From NCBI GenBank assembly GCA_963971305.1, contig OZ020308.1, forward strand, positions 34,501,275 to 34,565,274: 64,000 nt of DNA, written 5' to 3'. This stretch comes from Arcuatula senhousia. Taxonomy: Eukaryota > Mollusca > Bivalvia > Mytilida > Mytilidae. Shown piece after piece: positions 46,161 through 57,222 of the stretch (position 1 is its first letter; every line of letters begins with the position of its first letter). The position numbers were made by a program, and so were the translations under genes. Under the pieces are notes generated by a model. The model searched no databases. It worked only from the letters and a program-made list of their open reading frames with translations, and was not told the origin of the DNA.

Positions 46161-49100
46161 ATGAAAAAGATAACACCAAACGAAGAAGAAAATTTAGAGG
46201 AAATTTGTGTCTGTTTTGGAGGAAATAGCACTGAGAAGACTCGTGGACATGAAATAAGAAACACTCTTATTGTGTCATTTTCATTTTTCTTTGTGTTTAC
46301 TGCTTATTTTTCTATTCAAAATCTTCAAAGAAGTCTAAATCAAGAAGCTGGGTTAGGCGTTACGTCACTTTCGTTTCTCTACGGATCTATTATACTATCT
46401 TCGATACTTGGACCGACCATTATCAAAATAATTGGCGGGAAACTTGCATTAGTGGTTCCGTGGATTTTGCATATAGTTTATACGCTGACCAACTTTTATC
46501 CCAGTTTTTATACGCTTATCCCCTCATCCATATTGCTTGGAATAATGTCCGGAAATTTATGGATCTCTCAATGTGTATATATTACAAGAAACGCTTATTC
46601 CTTAGCAGATTCTAAAGGTCACGATCATCATGCTACTTTGAGCAGATTAAATGGAATGTTCTTTACGGTGTACGAAATGACAAATATTTTCGGAAACATA
46701 ATTTCTTCGTCCTTATTCTATTCAGACGCAGAAACAAGTAATTCGACATCTTCCGCCTATTGCGGAGTTGATGATTGTCCAGACCTGGTCGGAAATGGAA
46801 CAACACTATTAAAACAGCCATCAAAGAATCTAGTATATACACTTTTTGGAATCTTTGTAGTTTTCGACGTGGTTGGATTAATGCTTACAGCAACTTTTCT
46901 ACCTCCTTTACCAAAGAGTCTTTGGTCTGAGACGGCGACCATACGCCAGTCCGTGGTTTCCTGTTTCGCAACATTAACTACAGACTATAAAATGTTTCTC
47001 CTGGTGCCCTTTATTTCCATGATGGCCTTCGAACAGGCAATTCTCTGGACAGATTTTACTAAGGTTTTTTATTTTTTATTTTGCATTTATAATGTTAAAT
47101 ATATTTAAATATATAGCTTTTTTTTCAGTTTATGATTACTAGTATATCAAAATAGGTAAATTGTACTAAGCGAAGAATTTAACTTAAAACTGGTATATTC
47201 TGAATAGAAAAAAAAACTTTATATAAGGTATTGTTCTGTCTGAAATGTTTTAAACAAAGCTGAGCTCTACTTATATTGAAAGACAGGGAAAATACTTTAT
47301 TTTTTACATTTTTCTTGTAAATAGCACTAGAACGCTTTATGAACTGTTTAATTTTTGCACTTATATTGAAGTTCAAATTATAAACTCTAGACAGTTCTGA
47401 TCCAAATAACGTGCATGTACTTAGTTTGATCTAGAACCAAACGAGTACGAAAGGAGCATTAAAATTAGTCAAAAATGCACAGACAAAAAGACAACACGAA
47501 AAAGAAATTAAAAATTCAACAAAGCAATCAAGCGCCAACCAAACCAACAAATCTGCAATCAGAAAACTTAGGTGCTCCGGTAATATAAGCAGTTCCTGCT
47601 TATTATAAAACACCAATGGTCAATATTACCTTTTAAGTTCTTTAGTGATTAAAAATTGGTATAATTGTTCTTTCAGTCCTACATAAGCTGTCCTGTCGGA
47701 ATCAAGATGGTTGGCTTCATCATGGCGGCCTATGGTGGTACAACGACTGTTTCTGCACTTTTGACGTCAAACCTGGCAAAGTACTCGGGACGTCACTTCC
47801 TGTTTGCCATTGCAATCATTATCCAGATGGCGGTTTTTGTCGCCGTCTTCGTTTATAAACCAACGGGAGATAAAGACATACCATATCTATTTGGAATTGC
47901 AATAGTTTGGGGCCTCGTTGAGGGTATCTGGCAAACACAGTCAAATGGTAAGGTTATATTTTACTCCTATATTTTTTTCTAAAGTACTTAATTTCTCGAA
48001 TGTAAAGATTATTAAATTAAAGATTTCTCTTTTTAAAAATGACAATCATAAGTGTTATAAAACGTGCATGTTGCATTATTGTCACAGCTTATATAATGTT
48101 AAAATATATATTACTTATCTTAAGTTTTGTGTTGGATTATTCACATCATTAGACGGTTATTACTTTTTTACTGAAATCAAATCTTAAACATTAAACTGAT
48201 AATAAAATGAATATGAAATGATCAAGTGATCAGGTTAATGGGAGCAGACGGCTATTATGATACACGGGTTTCATTAAGCTCTTGAGAATAATACTTGAAG
48301 GGCGGAACTCCAACTAGGGATTTGCAGCAAATGTTCAATTTTTTTTGCGGAGAACTTTTTATTTGCGCATGGTTTTCTTTATAATTAGCTTAAGAAGCTG
48401 ACATACACAGAGAACTGAATTCATTTGCTACATTCTACCATCTCATTTATACATCGTAAAGGTTTTGTTGGCAAACCGGCCTGACATGTACACGACATTC
48501 GGTACCCGTGCGAAAGTTATGCTGTGAATAAACTACAAACCAGGAGATTAAAACAAAATATTAAAGGAATAAATGATAAAACTTACCGATTTGTTTCGCA
48601 GATCGAAAATGCCTTGTATATGATGCAAACCATTCAATAGAGTATGCACTATGTAAACGCACTATTGACTGATTGACTGTGCAAATAACACCGCGATAAA
48701 TATCAATGTATGATCAAAACGCTTTTGAAATGTTAAATTCTAAAGCCGTATTTAGAACCATACTATCGACCAAAAATGTATGTAGGCTACGTGCAACGAA
48801 ACTAAACTGTATATTGATATAATTTTTTTTAAGTGAATTTAGTGTTAGGTTTTACTCCCATTTGCTGGACATGGGCCGCAAAGGGCAGTCAGTTATAATA
48901 GTGAAGTAAAGTGGTGTACTGTGAGGACACAAACTGTCTATAAACCCCATTGCAGCGGCAAATCACTTTTCCCTTGGTTCTTCAAAATTTACAGTTCCTT
49001 TGTTTCCCACCCAACCCCATATTTCATTTATCATCATCATTTCATGTTCATTTTATCATCCTTTTCATGTTCATATCGCCTGTAAATAACCGTCGTAAAA

Positions 49101-49774
49101 CACCAACTCACTCAATCACGCTTGGTGTTATTGTATTCGGTATCTAATGTTTTTCTTTAATTTATGTCTTCAAACGTGTGATAGATCCCATGCCTTTCCT
49201 TCTCTCATGCAACACAATATAACTACGAGAACGTTTGCGACCGAGGAATGATTTTATAATGCCTGACGCATTCGCCGAGAAGCTTTTTCTCATTTTTGCT
49301 GAAAACGCGGATGTTTTTATTTTCTAGAGATGTACTTTTTTGCGATTCGTATTATTTTGAAAAATTGAGTTTATCGCATAACTTTTGCATGTAAGATTTT
49401 CCTATTGTTTGTCACATATAAAGCGAAAAAAATGTATTTACAGCAGTCAACCCCCTTATGCAGCAGAAAAACAACTTTTTCAGTATTTTTGTAAATGTTC
49501 CATGTAATGTTTTTTTCATCTAATTCCAGCTCTGGTTGGTTATTTGTTTCCTGACAACCCAGAACCAGCGTTTGCGAATTACCATTCTACCAAAGCTGCC
49601 AGTTTCACGACATATTTCGCCATAAGTACTGTATTGTGTGTACGGACTAAAATGATTCTGGTTATATCCTTGTTGTCAGTGGCAACAGTTTTATACATCA
49701 TATTGGAGGTCAAAGTTCATCTAGAAAGGAGAGGGTCGGCTGATGTTACTAAATCGAACTCAAAGAAGTTTTGA
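46161..49774 (+). CDS. UNC93-like transmembrane protein, paralogue C (3 coding exons)
   Basis: Coding exons 46161-47063 (903 nt), 47677-47947 (271 nt) and 49530-49774 (245 nt), 472 residues in all. The ATG follows an acceptor (TATATAATTTTCAG) by 24 nt, so a 5' UTR intron is likely. Junctions match genes A and B: T-D-F-T-K| in phase 0 and ..S-N-G| in phase 1. The first donor is AAG|GTTTTT, which is weak; the second is ATG|GTAAGG; the acceptors are TTCTTTCAG|TC and AATTCCAG|CT. Twelve hydrophobic segments fit. The long loop has C-G-V-D-D-C and N-G-T glycosylation-type sites. It is more diverged than A and B are from each other and has the shortest tail. Intron 2 holds a SINE-like repeat (48840-49130). 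An AATAAA at about 50065 could be a poly(A) signal. Confidence 0.9.
48840..49135 (+). repeat. SINE-like dispersed repeat (intron 2 of gene C)
   Basis: Contains GGACATGGGCCGCAAAGGGC and the tail TCATCATCATTTCATGTTC + ATTTTATCATCC. The tail is shared with 40640-40930 and with partial copies at 9800 and 55950. Confidence 0.6.
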
Positions 49775-50168
49775 ACAGATATATTTTGATGCATTTTTTT
49801 TTTGCATCTCATGTAAGCTTTAAGATGACATTTTTATATTGTTAAGTAAAAAAAAAACGTCAAATGTCAAAACAATCTCCATATTCAAAATATGGCTCTT
49901 TCCTTCATAAATACCTGTGAAAAATTCGCCCAAACGAAGTACTCTGAATAATAACATCAGTGTTAGATTTTTTTAATCTATTTGTTTTTTGGTCATTTCC
50001 CGGACTTGACGTTTGATATATAAAACATTTATATTTTGAATTAAAAATTAGTATTGGACTGCCAAATAAAACGAAAAATTAATTCATGATAAGAATTAGT
50101 TCGTAGACTGCTTAAAATACGACGCATCTACAACACAAAAGTTTTAATATTCTGATAAACTGGTTAGT

Positions 50169-50512
50169 TTAAACATATATATTTACCCTGGATTGGGAAA
50201 CAAGCTTAATGCTTATATAAATCCCTCTCCAGCTAGCAGATTGCGAGTGTGGCCTTTGTAGCGGCCCCCATTGAGCCTACTCTTATCGAACTCTACAAAG
50301 GGGTTTTTAACGTGCATAGGGTATTGCTCTCCCATACACGGGACAACCTTTTTTCGTCCCTTCCGAAGGACTAGCATCGATTCTTGAGACCATCCTCGCA
50401 AATGGTGTCAAGAGAGAGTCAGAAGATTGGTTCATGAAATTTTCACCCCTGACGAGGATCGAACCACGAACCTCAGTAGCCCGACGCGTTAACCACTACA
50501 CCACCGGCTCTC
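50169..50512 (-). mobile_element. tRNA-derived SINE, copy 2 (full length)
   Basis: Read on the minus strand from 50512: GAGAGCCGGTGGTGTAGTGG (box A), GTGGTTCGATCCTCG (box B), CATGAACCAAT, TCCTTCGGAAGGGACGAAAA, GGTTGTCCCGTGTATGGG, TTTGTAGAGTTCGATAAGAG, AATGGGGGCCGCTACAAAGG, CTAGCTGGAGAGGGATT, and an end near CCCAATCCAGGG. About 344 bp; the best preserved copy in the window. Confidence 0.88.
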
Positions 50513-50624
50513 AAAACATTAAATTTAATTATAAATTATTTTATTAGCCATAAGTTGAATTATATTATCGCCCTTCTTTCACTTAAGTCAGCTTTTTTTT
50601 ATATGCCATGCTTTTTCAGTCTTT

Positions 50625-51110
50625 TAGCTCACCTGACAGAAGCCCATGTGAGCTTATGCCATCACTATGCGTCCGTCATCTTCCGTAGTCCGTTAACAAT
50701 TTTAAATATCTTCTCTGAAACCACTGAACCAATATAACTGAAACTTGACAGAAATGATAAATGATAAACTATCCTCATTTTGAAATGATTTGATAAAAAA
50801 CTAAAAATTGACGGGGGTAAAAAAGCAGTTTGTTTGCAAATAACAAAAAGTGAAAAGTAAAAGTGGTCAGTACGTCAAGATCTACCTACCCTGAAATTTT
50901 GAAGAAATTCCAACGAACCATGTGGGAGTAATTGCCCTTATTCTTGAATTTTTCTGCGTTTTGCACTTATTTTGTGTTATATCTCAAGAACTATATAAGA
51001 TATTGAAGTTATTTCAGGTATTTTAAGTAAGCTCTACAAAATTGTCTATTGGGTTGAAATTGTCAGATGACCCCCTTATAGGGGTTATGGCCCCTTAAAA
51101 GAAAAAAAAA
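50625..51110 (-). repeat. E-family element, minus-strand copy
   Basis: Begins TTTTAGCTCACCTGACAGAAG with CCATCACTATGCGTCCGTC, then AAATATCTTCTCTGAAACC, and ends with one copy of the GGGGCTGTAACCCC-type subrepeat (CCCCCTTATAGGGGTTATGG) near 51070. It is a diverged, truncated relative of E2 and E1. Confidence 0.65.
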
Positions 51111-51249
51111 TAGTAGTTTTAGCGTTATAGCCTGGGGATACGCTAATACGAAAATAATACTAGAGCTCATTAGACAGAATCGGTTGAGAGACATAAACTG
51201 TTATATAAATTATACTGCTAATATTTACTGCCTAGCGTCTATGAACATT

Positions 51250-53306
51250 TGGCATTCAGTTTCGAGTATCGCCAGAAATAGTCGGAAGAGTCGATCGAGA
51301 CAAGATCCTCGTGATCTCCAATTAGTACACATTTACCGAAACGTGACAATCCTACCTTGCGCGCATTGTCAGAGGCAGTGGCCAACAGAGGGAACAGCCG
51401 TAATCACAGTCGTTATTTGCCTTCAGACTTAGATAACCGTACAGAAATTCTTGAAGGTGTCAAACCTGGTTTTCATTTATCAACGAAACCGGGGCCGCAT
51501 TGTTTGGTACACCGTGAAAATTACACCTCTGCTTATCGTTTTCATTCCGCGGTTGAAAATAAAATTAAAAAGGAAATTGAATTGGGAAATTATGCTGTTA
51601 CAAAATCAATAACGAAAAAAGTAAGTTCGTTAGGAGCCATTCCTAAAGCAAATGGTGACATTCGTATTACTCATGATGCTAGTCAGCCCGTGTTGCTGGT
51701 CTTAACTCATTTACAAGTGATATAAATTGTTCGTATATGGATATGTGGCATGCTCTGAAGTTGATAAACCCAAATAGTTACTCAGCAAAAGTTGATCTTT
51801 AAAGTGCATATCGATCAGTGCGCTGTCATACGTTCGACCACGATCTTACAGGCCTTAAATGGGCATTCTATGGTGACGACAATCCTACTTACATGTATTA
51901 TGTGAAATTACCCTTTGGTCATACTAGACGTCCTCAAATATTTCAGGCATTAATAAGTGAAAATGTAAAATTATATTAAAAAGTATTATGTTATATGTAT
52001 AACATATCTAGTTGATTTTTATGCCCCATCTACGAAAGTAGAGGGGCATATAGTGTTCGGGTTCGTCTGTCCGTCCGTTCGTCCGTCCGTCCGTTTGTCC
52101 ATCCCAAATCCAATATTTCCAAATCCTCACACTTACTGACAAATGCCACATCAATCATATTGGTATGGTAGGTGCACCTATTGATGCTTAGCACAATGCA
52201 TGCTTCGGATTCTGGATGTGACCTATATTTGCTGCATGAATGACCACATACAGAAGAATGGTTTAAGCCTATTCCTTTAACTGACAAGAGCTACGTCAAC
52301 CATATTTGTATGGTATGTGCACCTAGTGATGCTTAGCACAATTCATGCTTCGGATGCTGGCTGTGACCTATATATTCTGCATGAATGACCACTCATAGAA
52401 GAATGGTTAAAGTCCATTCCTTCTTACTGACAAGTGCCATAGCAACCATACTGGTATGGTAGGTGCACTTAGTGATGCTAAACACAATGCTTGCTTCGGA
52501 TACTGATTGTTACCAACATTTTCCGCATGGATTAACTCTTACACAATAATGGTTAAAGTCCATTCCGACTTACTGACCAAGTGCCATAGCAACCATATTT
52601 GGATGGTAGGTGCACTTAGTGATGCTTAGCACAATCCATACTTCAGAAGCTTAAGGTGACCTAAATTTTCCGCATGGATGAACTCTTACAGAATAATGGT
52701 TAAAGTCCATTCCCACTAACTGACCAACTATATTGGTATGGTAGGTGCACCTAGTGATGCTAAGCACATTGCATACTTCGGATGCTGACTATGACCTATA
52801 TTTTCTGCATGAATGACCACTCATAGAAGAATGGTAGTTCATCCCTTCTTACTGACAAGTGCCATAACAACCATACTGGTATGATAGGTGCACCTAGTGA
52901 TGTTTTAGTGATAGCAGGAAAAAAAATGTTGCAAGATGGGGCATTATGTCTTTTGGACATATTCTTGTTTTAATTATAGCTTATTCAAATTATGATTGTA
53001 ATAGAGGCTTGTTTTTATTAATTTCAACTTTGCGTGAATAGGTTTTAACATTAACGGGTCCAAAGTTGAGGGACCAACACAGCAAATTGTGTTTCTCGGA
53101 ATAATGACTTGACACTTTTTATGCCATCACAAAAACAAAGTGACTTTAACGAAGCTTTGCAATCGTTTAGCGGCCGTAAACGTGCAAGTATCAAGCAAAG
53201 CCGGTCTTTTTTCGGGACACTTAACTGGGCGTGTCAGATGAAAAAAAGGAGGGAGAACATTCTTGCGAAGATTGGTAGAGTCGAACAGAAAATTCAGTTT
53301 TACTGA
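51250..53306 (+). pseudogene. DIRS-like reverse transcriptase remnant, interrupted
   Basis: Part 1 (51250-51960) reads A-N-R-G-N-S-R-N-H, G-F-H-L-S-T-K-P-G-P-H, then I-P-K-A-N-G-D-I-R-I-T-H-D-A-S. After a frame change come K-V-D-L and L-P-F-G-H-T..P-Q-I-F-Q-A-L. Part 2 (52975-53306), beyond an inserted repeat, reads G-F-N-I-N-G-S-K-V-E-G-P-T-Q-Q-I-V-F-L-G-I. After another frame change come F-S-G-R-K-R-A-S and L-N-W-A-C-Q-M, the start of the RNase H region. The catalytic Y-x-D-D of the palm is missing: I-I-A-Y at 52974 runs straight into S-N-Y-D, so L-D-D-F is deleted. The pattern suits YR-type (DIRS-like) retroelements of molluscs; a gypsy-like origin is less likely. Non-functional. Confidence 0.65.
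52015..52972. mobile_element. Insert with ATGCCCC ends and about 145-bp subrepeats
   Basis: It starts with a small hairpin (ATGCCCCATCTAC-GAAA-GTAGAGGGGCAT, 52021-52050) and a GTCC-rich microsatellite (52062-52097). It ends with the inverse AGATGGGGCAT (52934-52944). Between them lie about six subrepeats of 130-155 bp: ACTGACAAGTGCCATAGCAAC, then GGTATGGTAGGTGCAC, then AGTGATGCTTAGCACAAT, then CTTCGGATGCTG, then TTCTGCATGAATGACCACTC. It splits the DIRS-like RT remnant, so it is the younger insertion. No ORF. Confidence 0.8.
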
Positions 53307-55139
53307 ACTCCAATTTTCACACCGACATAGCTTGGTGGATCTTGTTTATGAAGGTTTATAATGCTACCGTAAAATTACTTAGACTTAAATAAAACTGAAA
53401 TTTTACCAACGTATGCGTCGTTCGATGGTTGAGCAGGATAGACTATAGTGAAGACTATTTTCGTTAATAATTGGTGTATTGACTTGCACTATGAAAAAGA
53501 AGTCACCATCTTAAACATTAAAAAATATTAAATTTTTACAAAACCAATGCAAATTGTTTATATAAATCAATGTTTGCTTTTCGACAATGCGATTTACAAT
53601 TTAAAATAGTTTAGTGCAGTAACGCCCCCTGTTTTTCCTTCTGATAAAATGTATTGATGACATTTATACAAGGTATTTCTAATACTTGTTTTTTCTAAAA
53701 TAAATTTATAAGTTTTATTGTAAATTAGCATATTGCGCTATGAATGAGTTGTTACAATGTAAATTAACCTCAATTATATCTTAAATGCAGCGCCGTTTTT
53801 TTTCCTGCACTAGGGCCGATTGTAGTGTGTAGGACCAGGGTACAACCTAGCGAATTAGCTGTAAAAGGCGGCTGGGGGTCTACTTAGTCTTATTTCTTGT
53901 TGGTACTCAGCCCACAGGGCGACCAAGTGAAAGTGTGTAGCCTTATGGGCTGAATTTGGGGCCCTCGTCCAAAGGCATCGTCAGGTCTATAATACGAAAT
54001 GCCATAGTGAGCCAATGTGTTTGGAGAGTGCCATGCTTCATGCAGGTAAAATACTATTTGTGGGCGGTAAAGTAGTGAACTACCATGAAATAATAAAAGG
54101 CTCGTTTATTTATATTAATATTTTTCACCCACAAATCAAAATACACGTGGAGTCCAAACAATTGCAAAGATCGAGTAAATTAACTTCATTTTTGTATTCC
54201 ATGAACTGGATCGTATATAAGGTGTACTTATAATGATCCTCGAATCAAATTCTATTGACATTTTGAAGAATACACTGGTCCCAATTTTCTTTCAACGCAA
54301 TTGCAACTTATGATTTTCTAAAAATTATTTACTAAGACATTTCTAAGAAATGAAAACGGGTACATGAATTGAAAATGTTTGTTATTTGGTTTTGACAATT
54401 ATAATAAGTTAACTCGAATAAGAAGTAATGTTCTCCAACTCCATTTTGATGTGTAAAGCCTTATCAATTACTTCTATTTATTGAACTCACCATTGTTTCA
54501 TTCATCATTTTATAACAAGTAATTAACAAAATACAAGCAAGGCTATAAAATGCTCTATCTTCACAGGCACTTGTTTCTATCAAGAATGAGGGGGGGTGGA
54601 GTACAAATAAAATAAAGAGTTTTATTATAAATTGATAGAAACAAGTGCCTGTTTCTATCTCGCAACAATTGGGACGCACGAACGGACATAAAAACGGACA
54701 GACAGACGGATAAGTGAGCGGAACCGAACTCTACATGCCATTACTTTCAAAGATGGGATATAGAATATATTTATGTAACCTTTCGAATGAAATGATAGCA
54801 AATGGCTTGTTGTACCAATTGAGTTGAACAAAATTTCGCAAAAGTATTGAAAGTACTTGTAACCGGGATAATCAATAAATTTTTAAGATTGTTTGTGATT
54901 AGTATAAAATAAGTGTTGTAATTGTATACTGGAAAAAGAGCAATATGTCGAGCCTGAATTGATATGTGAGTTGATTAGTGACGAGAAAACACGACTATCA
55001 GATAACTTTTGATTGGCCAGTTATACTGAAATGCTGTCGCACTTTTAGCCGTGGCTAATCGCTAAAGCGAAAATAAAAATTCAGAATCTGTTATTTTTTC
55101 CTTTACCTGGCATTCATATGACATGACATAATGTAACAT
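53307..55139. other. Non-coding spacer; one hairpin at 54566-54649
   Basis: No gene. AGGCACTTGTTTCTATCA at 54566 is exactly inverted at 54632-54649 (TGATAGAAACAAGTGCCT), enclosing 48 bp that include a G-rich run. Bases 53810-54010 look like part of an unknown dispersed repeat (GCCGATTGTAGTGTGTAGG, GGGGCCCTCGTCC). Confidence 0.45.
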
Positions 55140-55740
55140 GGCTTCACTAAGTCATTAAATGTTTGAAGTGTTGAATCTGATTTGAAATCGATTTACTTGA
55201 TTTTTTTTAATAACAGTCAATCCTTGCTTCGTAACTGCCATGGTCAGTAGCAGCAAGTGTTTTGCGAGAGTTCCTCTTTGACTCGCTTTTTCTTTTTGTC
55301 TTTTTGTCGTGGGTGTTCTCTTGTTTAACCGAACTTTAACCGATTCAAATTTAACTACAACTATATTATTTTGTGTGTTTTTTTAGGATTTATGCATAGA
55401 AAAAAGGTTGGACCCAAAAATCTAGTTTAACCGCGCCACATTATATGTTCCTGTCCTAAGCAAGGAATCCTTGACAAAGATTCTGGTTGTCCCTATGCTT
55501 TCTGTGTTAATAAGTTCTGTGGGTAGAAATGGGTCTTTCCGTGATAAGTTGAGGTATTGAATGTTATGTATTCTAACTTTAGTCTTCGGCCAATTCAAGA
55601 CTACGAGAAGCGACCGTTAGTCACCTGGAAGACTTCTGTCTGCCTTCCGTGGTGAATTTTTAGAATTGTCGGTTGTTTTTAATGTAGGTTGTGTCGCGTA
55701 ATCTTATATGTATTCCGCTCTCATTATCGTCTATAAAGAG
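55140..55740 (+). repeat. Dispersed repeat R2, copy 2
   Basis: Matches 11440-12025 in order (GTTTGAAGTGTTG, AAATCTAGTTTAACCGCG-type core, CCTGTCCTAAGCAAGG, AGCGACCGTTAGTCACC, AGGTTGTGTCGCGTA). Same orientation as copy 1. Confidence 0.75.
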
Positions 55741-55984
55741 TTTAATTATCTTTAAATGTACTTAAAGCTGGCGAGGTCTGGAAAATTGTCACATTCTAAG
55801 CTATTTTAAGAACACTGCATTAGCTTTCGATAAAAGAAGGATCTTCTTCAGTAGAATAAATTGAATGATCTATCTCTTTTCTCTTTTAACAATGCCAGAG
55901 AAAAATCGTTTTCGATTGGCCTTGTGTACCATTCGTGTATATCTATCATCATCATTTCGTGTTCATTTCATCACCCGTTTATGT

Positions 55985-56190
55985 TCGTTTAAACATATAA
56001 TTTGTTTATCCTGGATTGGGAAACAAGCTTAATGCTTATGAGAATCCCTCTCCAGCTAGCAGTTTGCAAGTGTGGCCTTTGTAGCAACCCCCATTGAGCT
56101 TACTCTTATCGAACTCCACAAAGGGGTCTTTAACGTGCACGTGGCAATATTGCTCTCCACATACACAGGACAACCTTATTTGTCCCTTTT
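55985..56190 (-). mobile_element. tRNA-derived SINE, copy 3 (5' truncated)
   Basis: Minus-strand read: GGTTGTCCTGTGTATGTGG, TTTGTGGAGTTCGATAAGAG, AATGGGGGTTGCTACAAAGG, CTAGCTGGAGAGGGATT, CCCAATCCAGG. The tRNA-like head is absent, as expected from incomplete reverse transcription. Confidence 0.8.
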
Positions 56191-57222
56191 TGTCCAGTTT
56201 ATGCATGTTAATATGGCACAATTGCGTTGCTTTGAAGCAGTGCATATTCGACAATATCAGGGAGATGAACATATGTAAAGATAATGAAACTCTTCATTGA
56301 CGATAATGAGATGTAGAATACATGTAAGTGTACGCCAACGTGAGTCGGTCAAAATTACATGTACACGTCTGTTAAACTCAACGCTGCATAACAATGTTTA
56401 ATTGATTTTAATGACACTTTTACATGCACACATTTTGTTGTTCATGACATGATGTAGATATAAGCACCTTTTATTTAAAATATTGACTCGATTGATAATC
56501 TTTGACAGAGGGTTTTATTTGCATTCTTTAAGGAGGCAAAGATGTTCCAATGAACATTCCAAAGTCAAAATTCTTTAAGACAAATTAAGACAAACGAGAA
56601 TAACATGAGGAAACAGATAGCACAAAACATACAAAAACTACCGAACAGCACACAGCAACGCAAACATGAGAAGTAGCAAGGGTGAACTTAGGTGCTCTGG
56701 GAGGGTTATCAGTTCTTGTTTTTTTTATATTTACCATTTGGCTATAGCGTTACTGGTGAATCTTTATTTGACAAAATTAACATCAATTTGATAGTTTTAA
56801 AAGAATTGCCAGCTACATATTTATTATTGTTTTCGTCTGACAGAGAACAGTATATTGAACAAGATACCAAAATAAATGCTTTTATTCATGTATATTCTAT
56901 ACTATAAATGTGTTGAACATCAGAATTGACTTTGAAAGAAACAAAGATGTTTCACAAATCATATATGCTCATATACACCCGGGTCCAAACACACTCGAAC
57001 TATAAGTTACAATAAAACACACGCAACATAAATCTTTACAACAATGACTTCAAACAATAGTGACACTCTTATCTGGAACAGTATAGCAAATAGATAAAAT
57101 GTACATCAGTCGGCCATAACAATATCAAATTTGTATGAAAGCTAGTCGGCTATTGCTCTGACGACCTGTTCTTATATTTCAGAGAAGCTGGGGTCGTTGG
57201 AATCTCGACCTATATAACAGTC
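56191..57222. other. Spacer and probable 3' UTR of the KY-like gene
   Basis: No gene. A minus-strand AATAAA lies at 56880-56885 (plus-strand TTTATT), about 340 nt past the stop of the KY-like gene. Bases 56370-56510 are the third copy of the degenerate repeat seen at 560-780. Confidence 0.4.
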
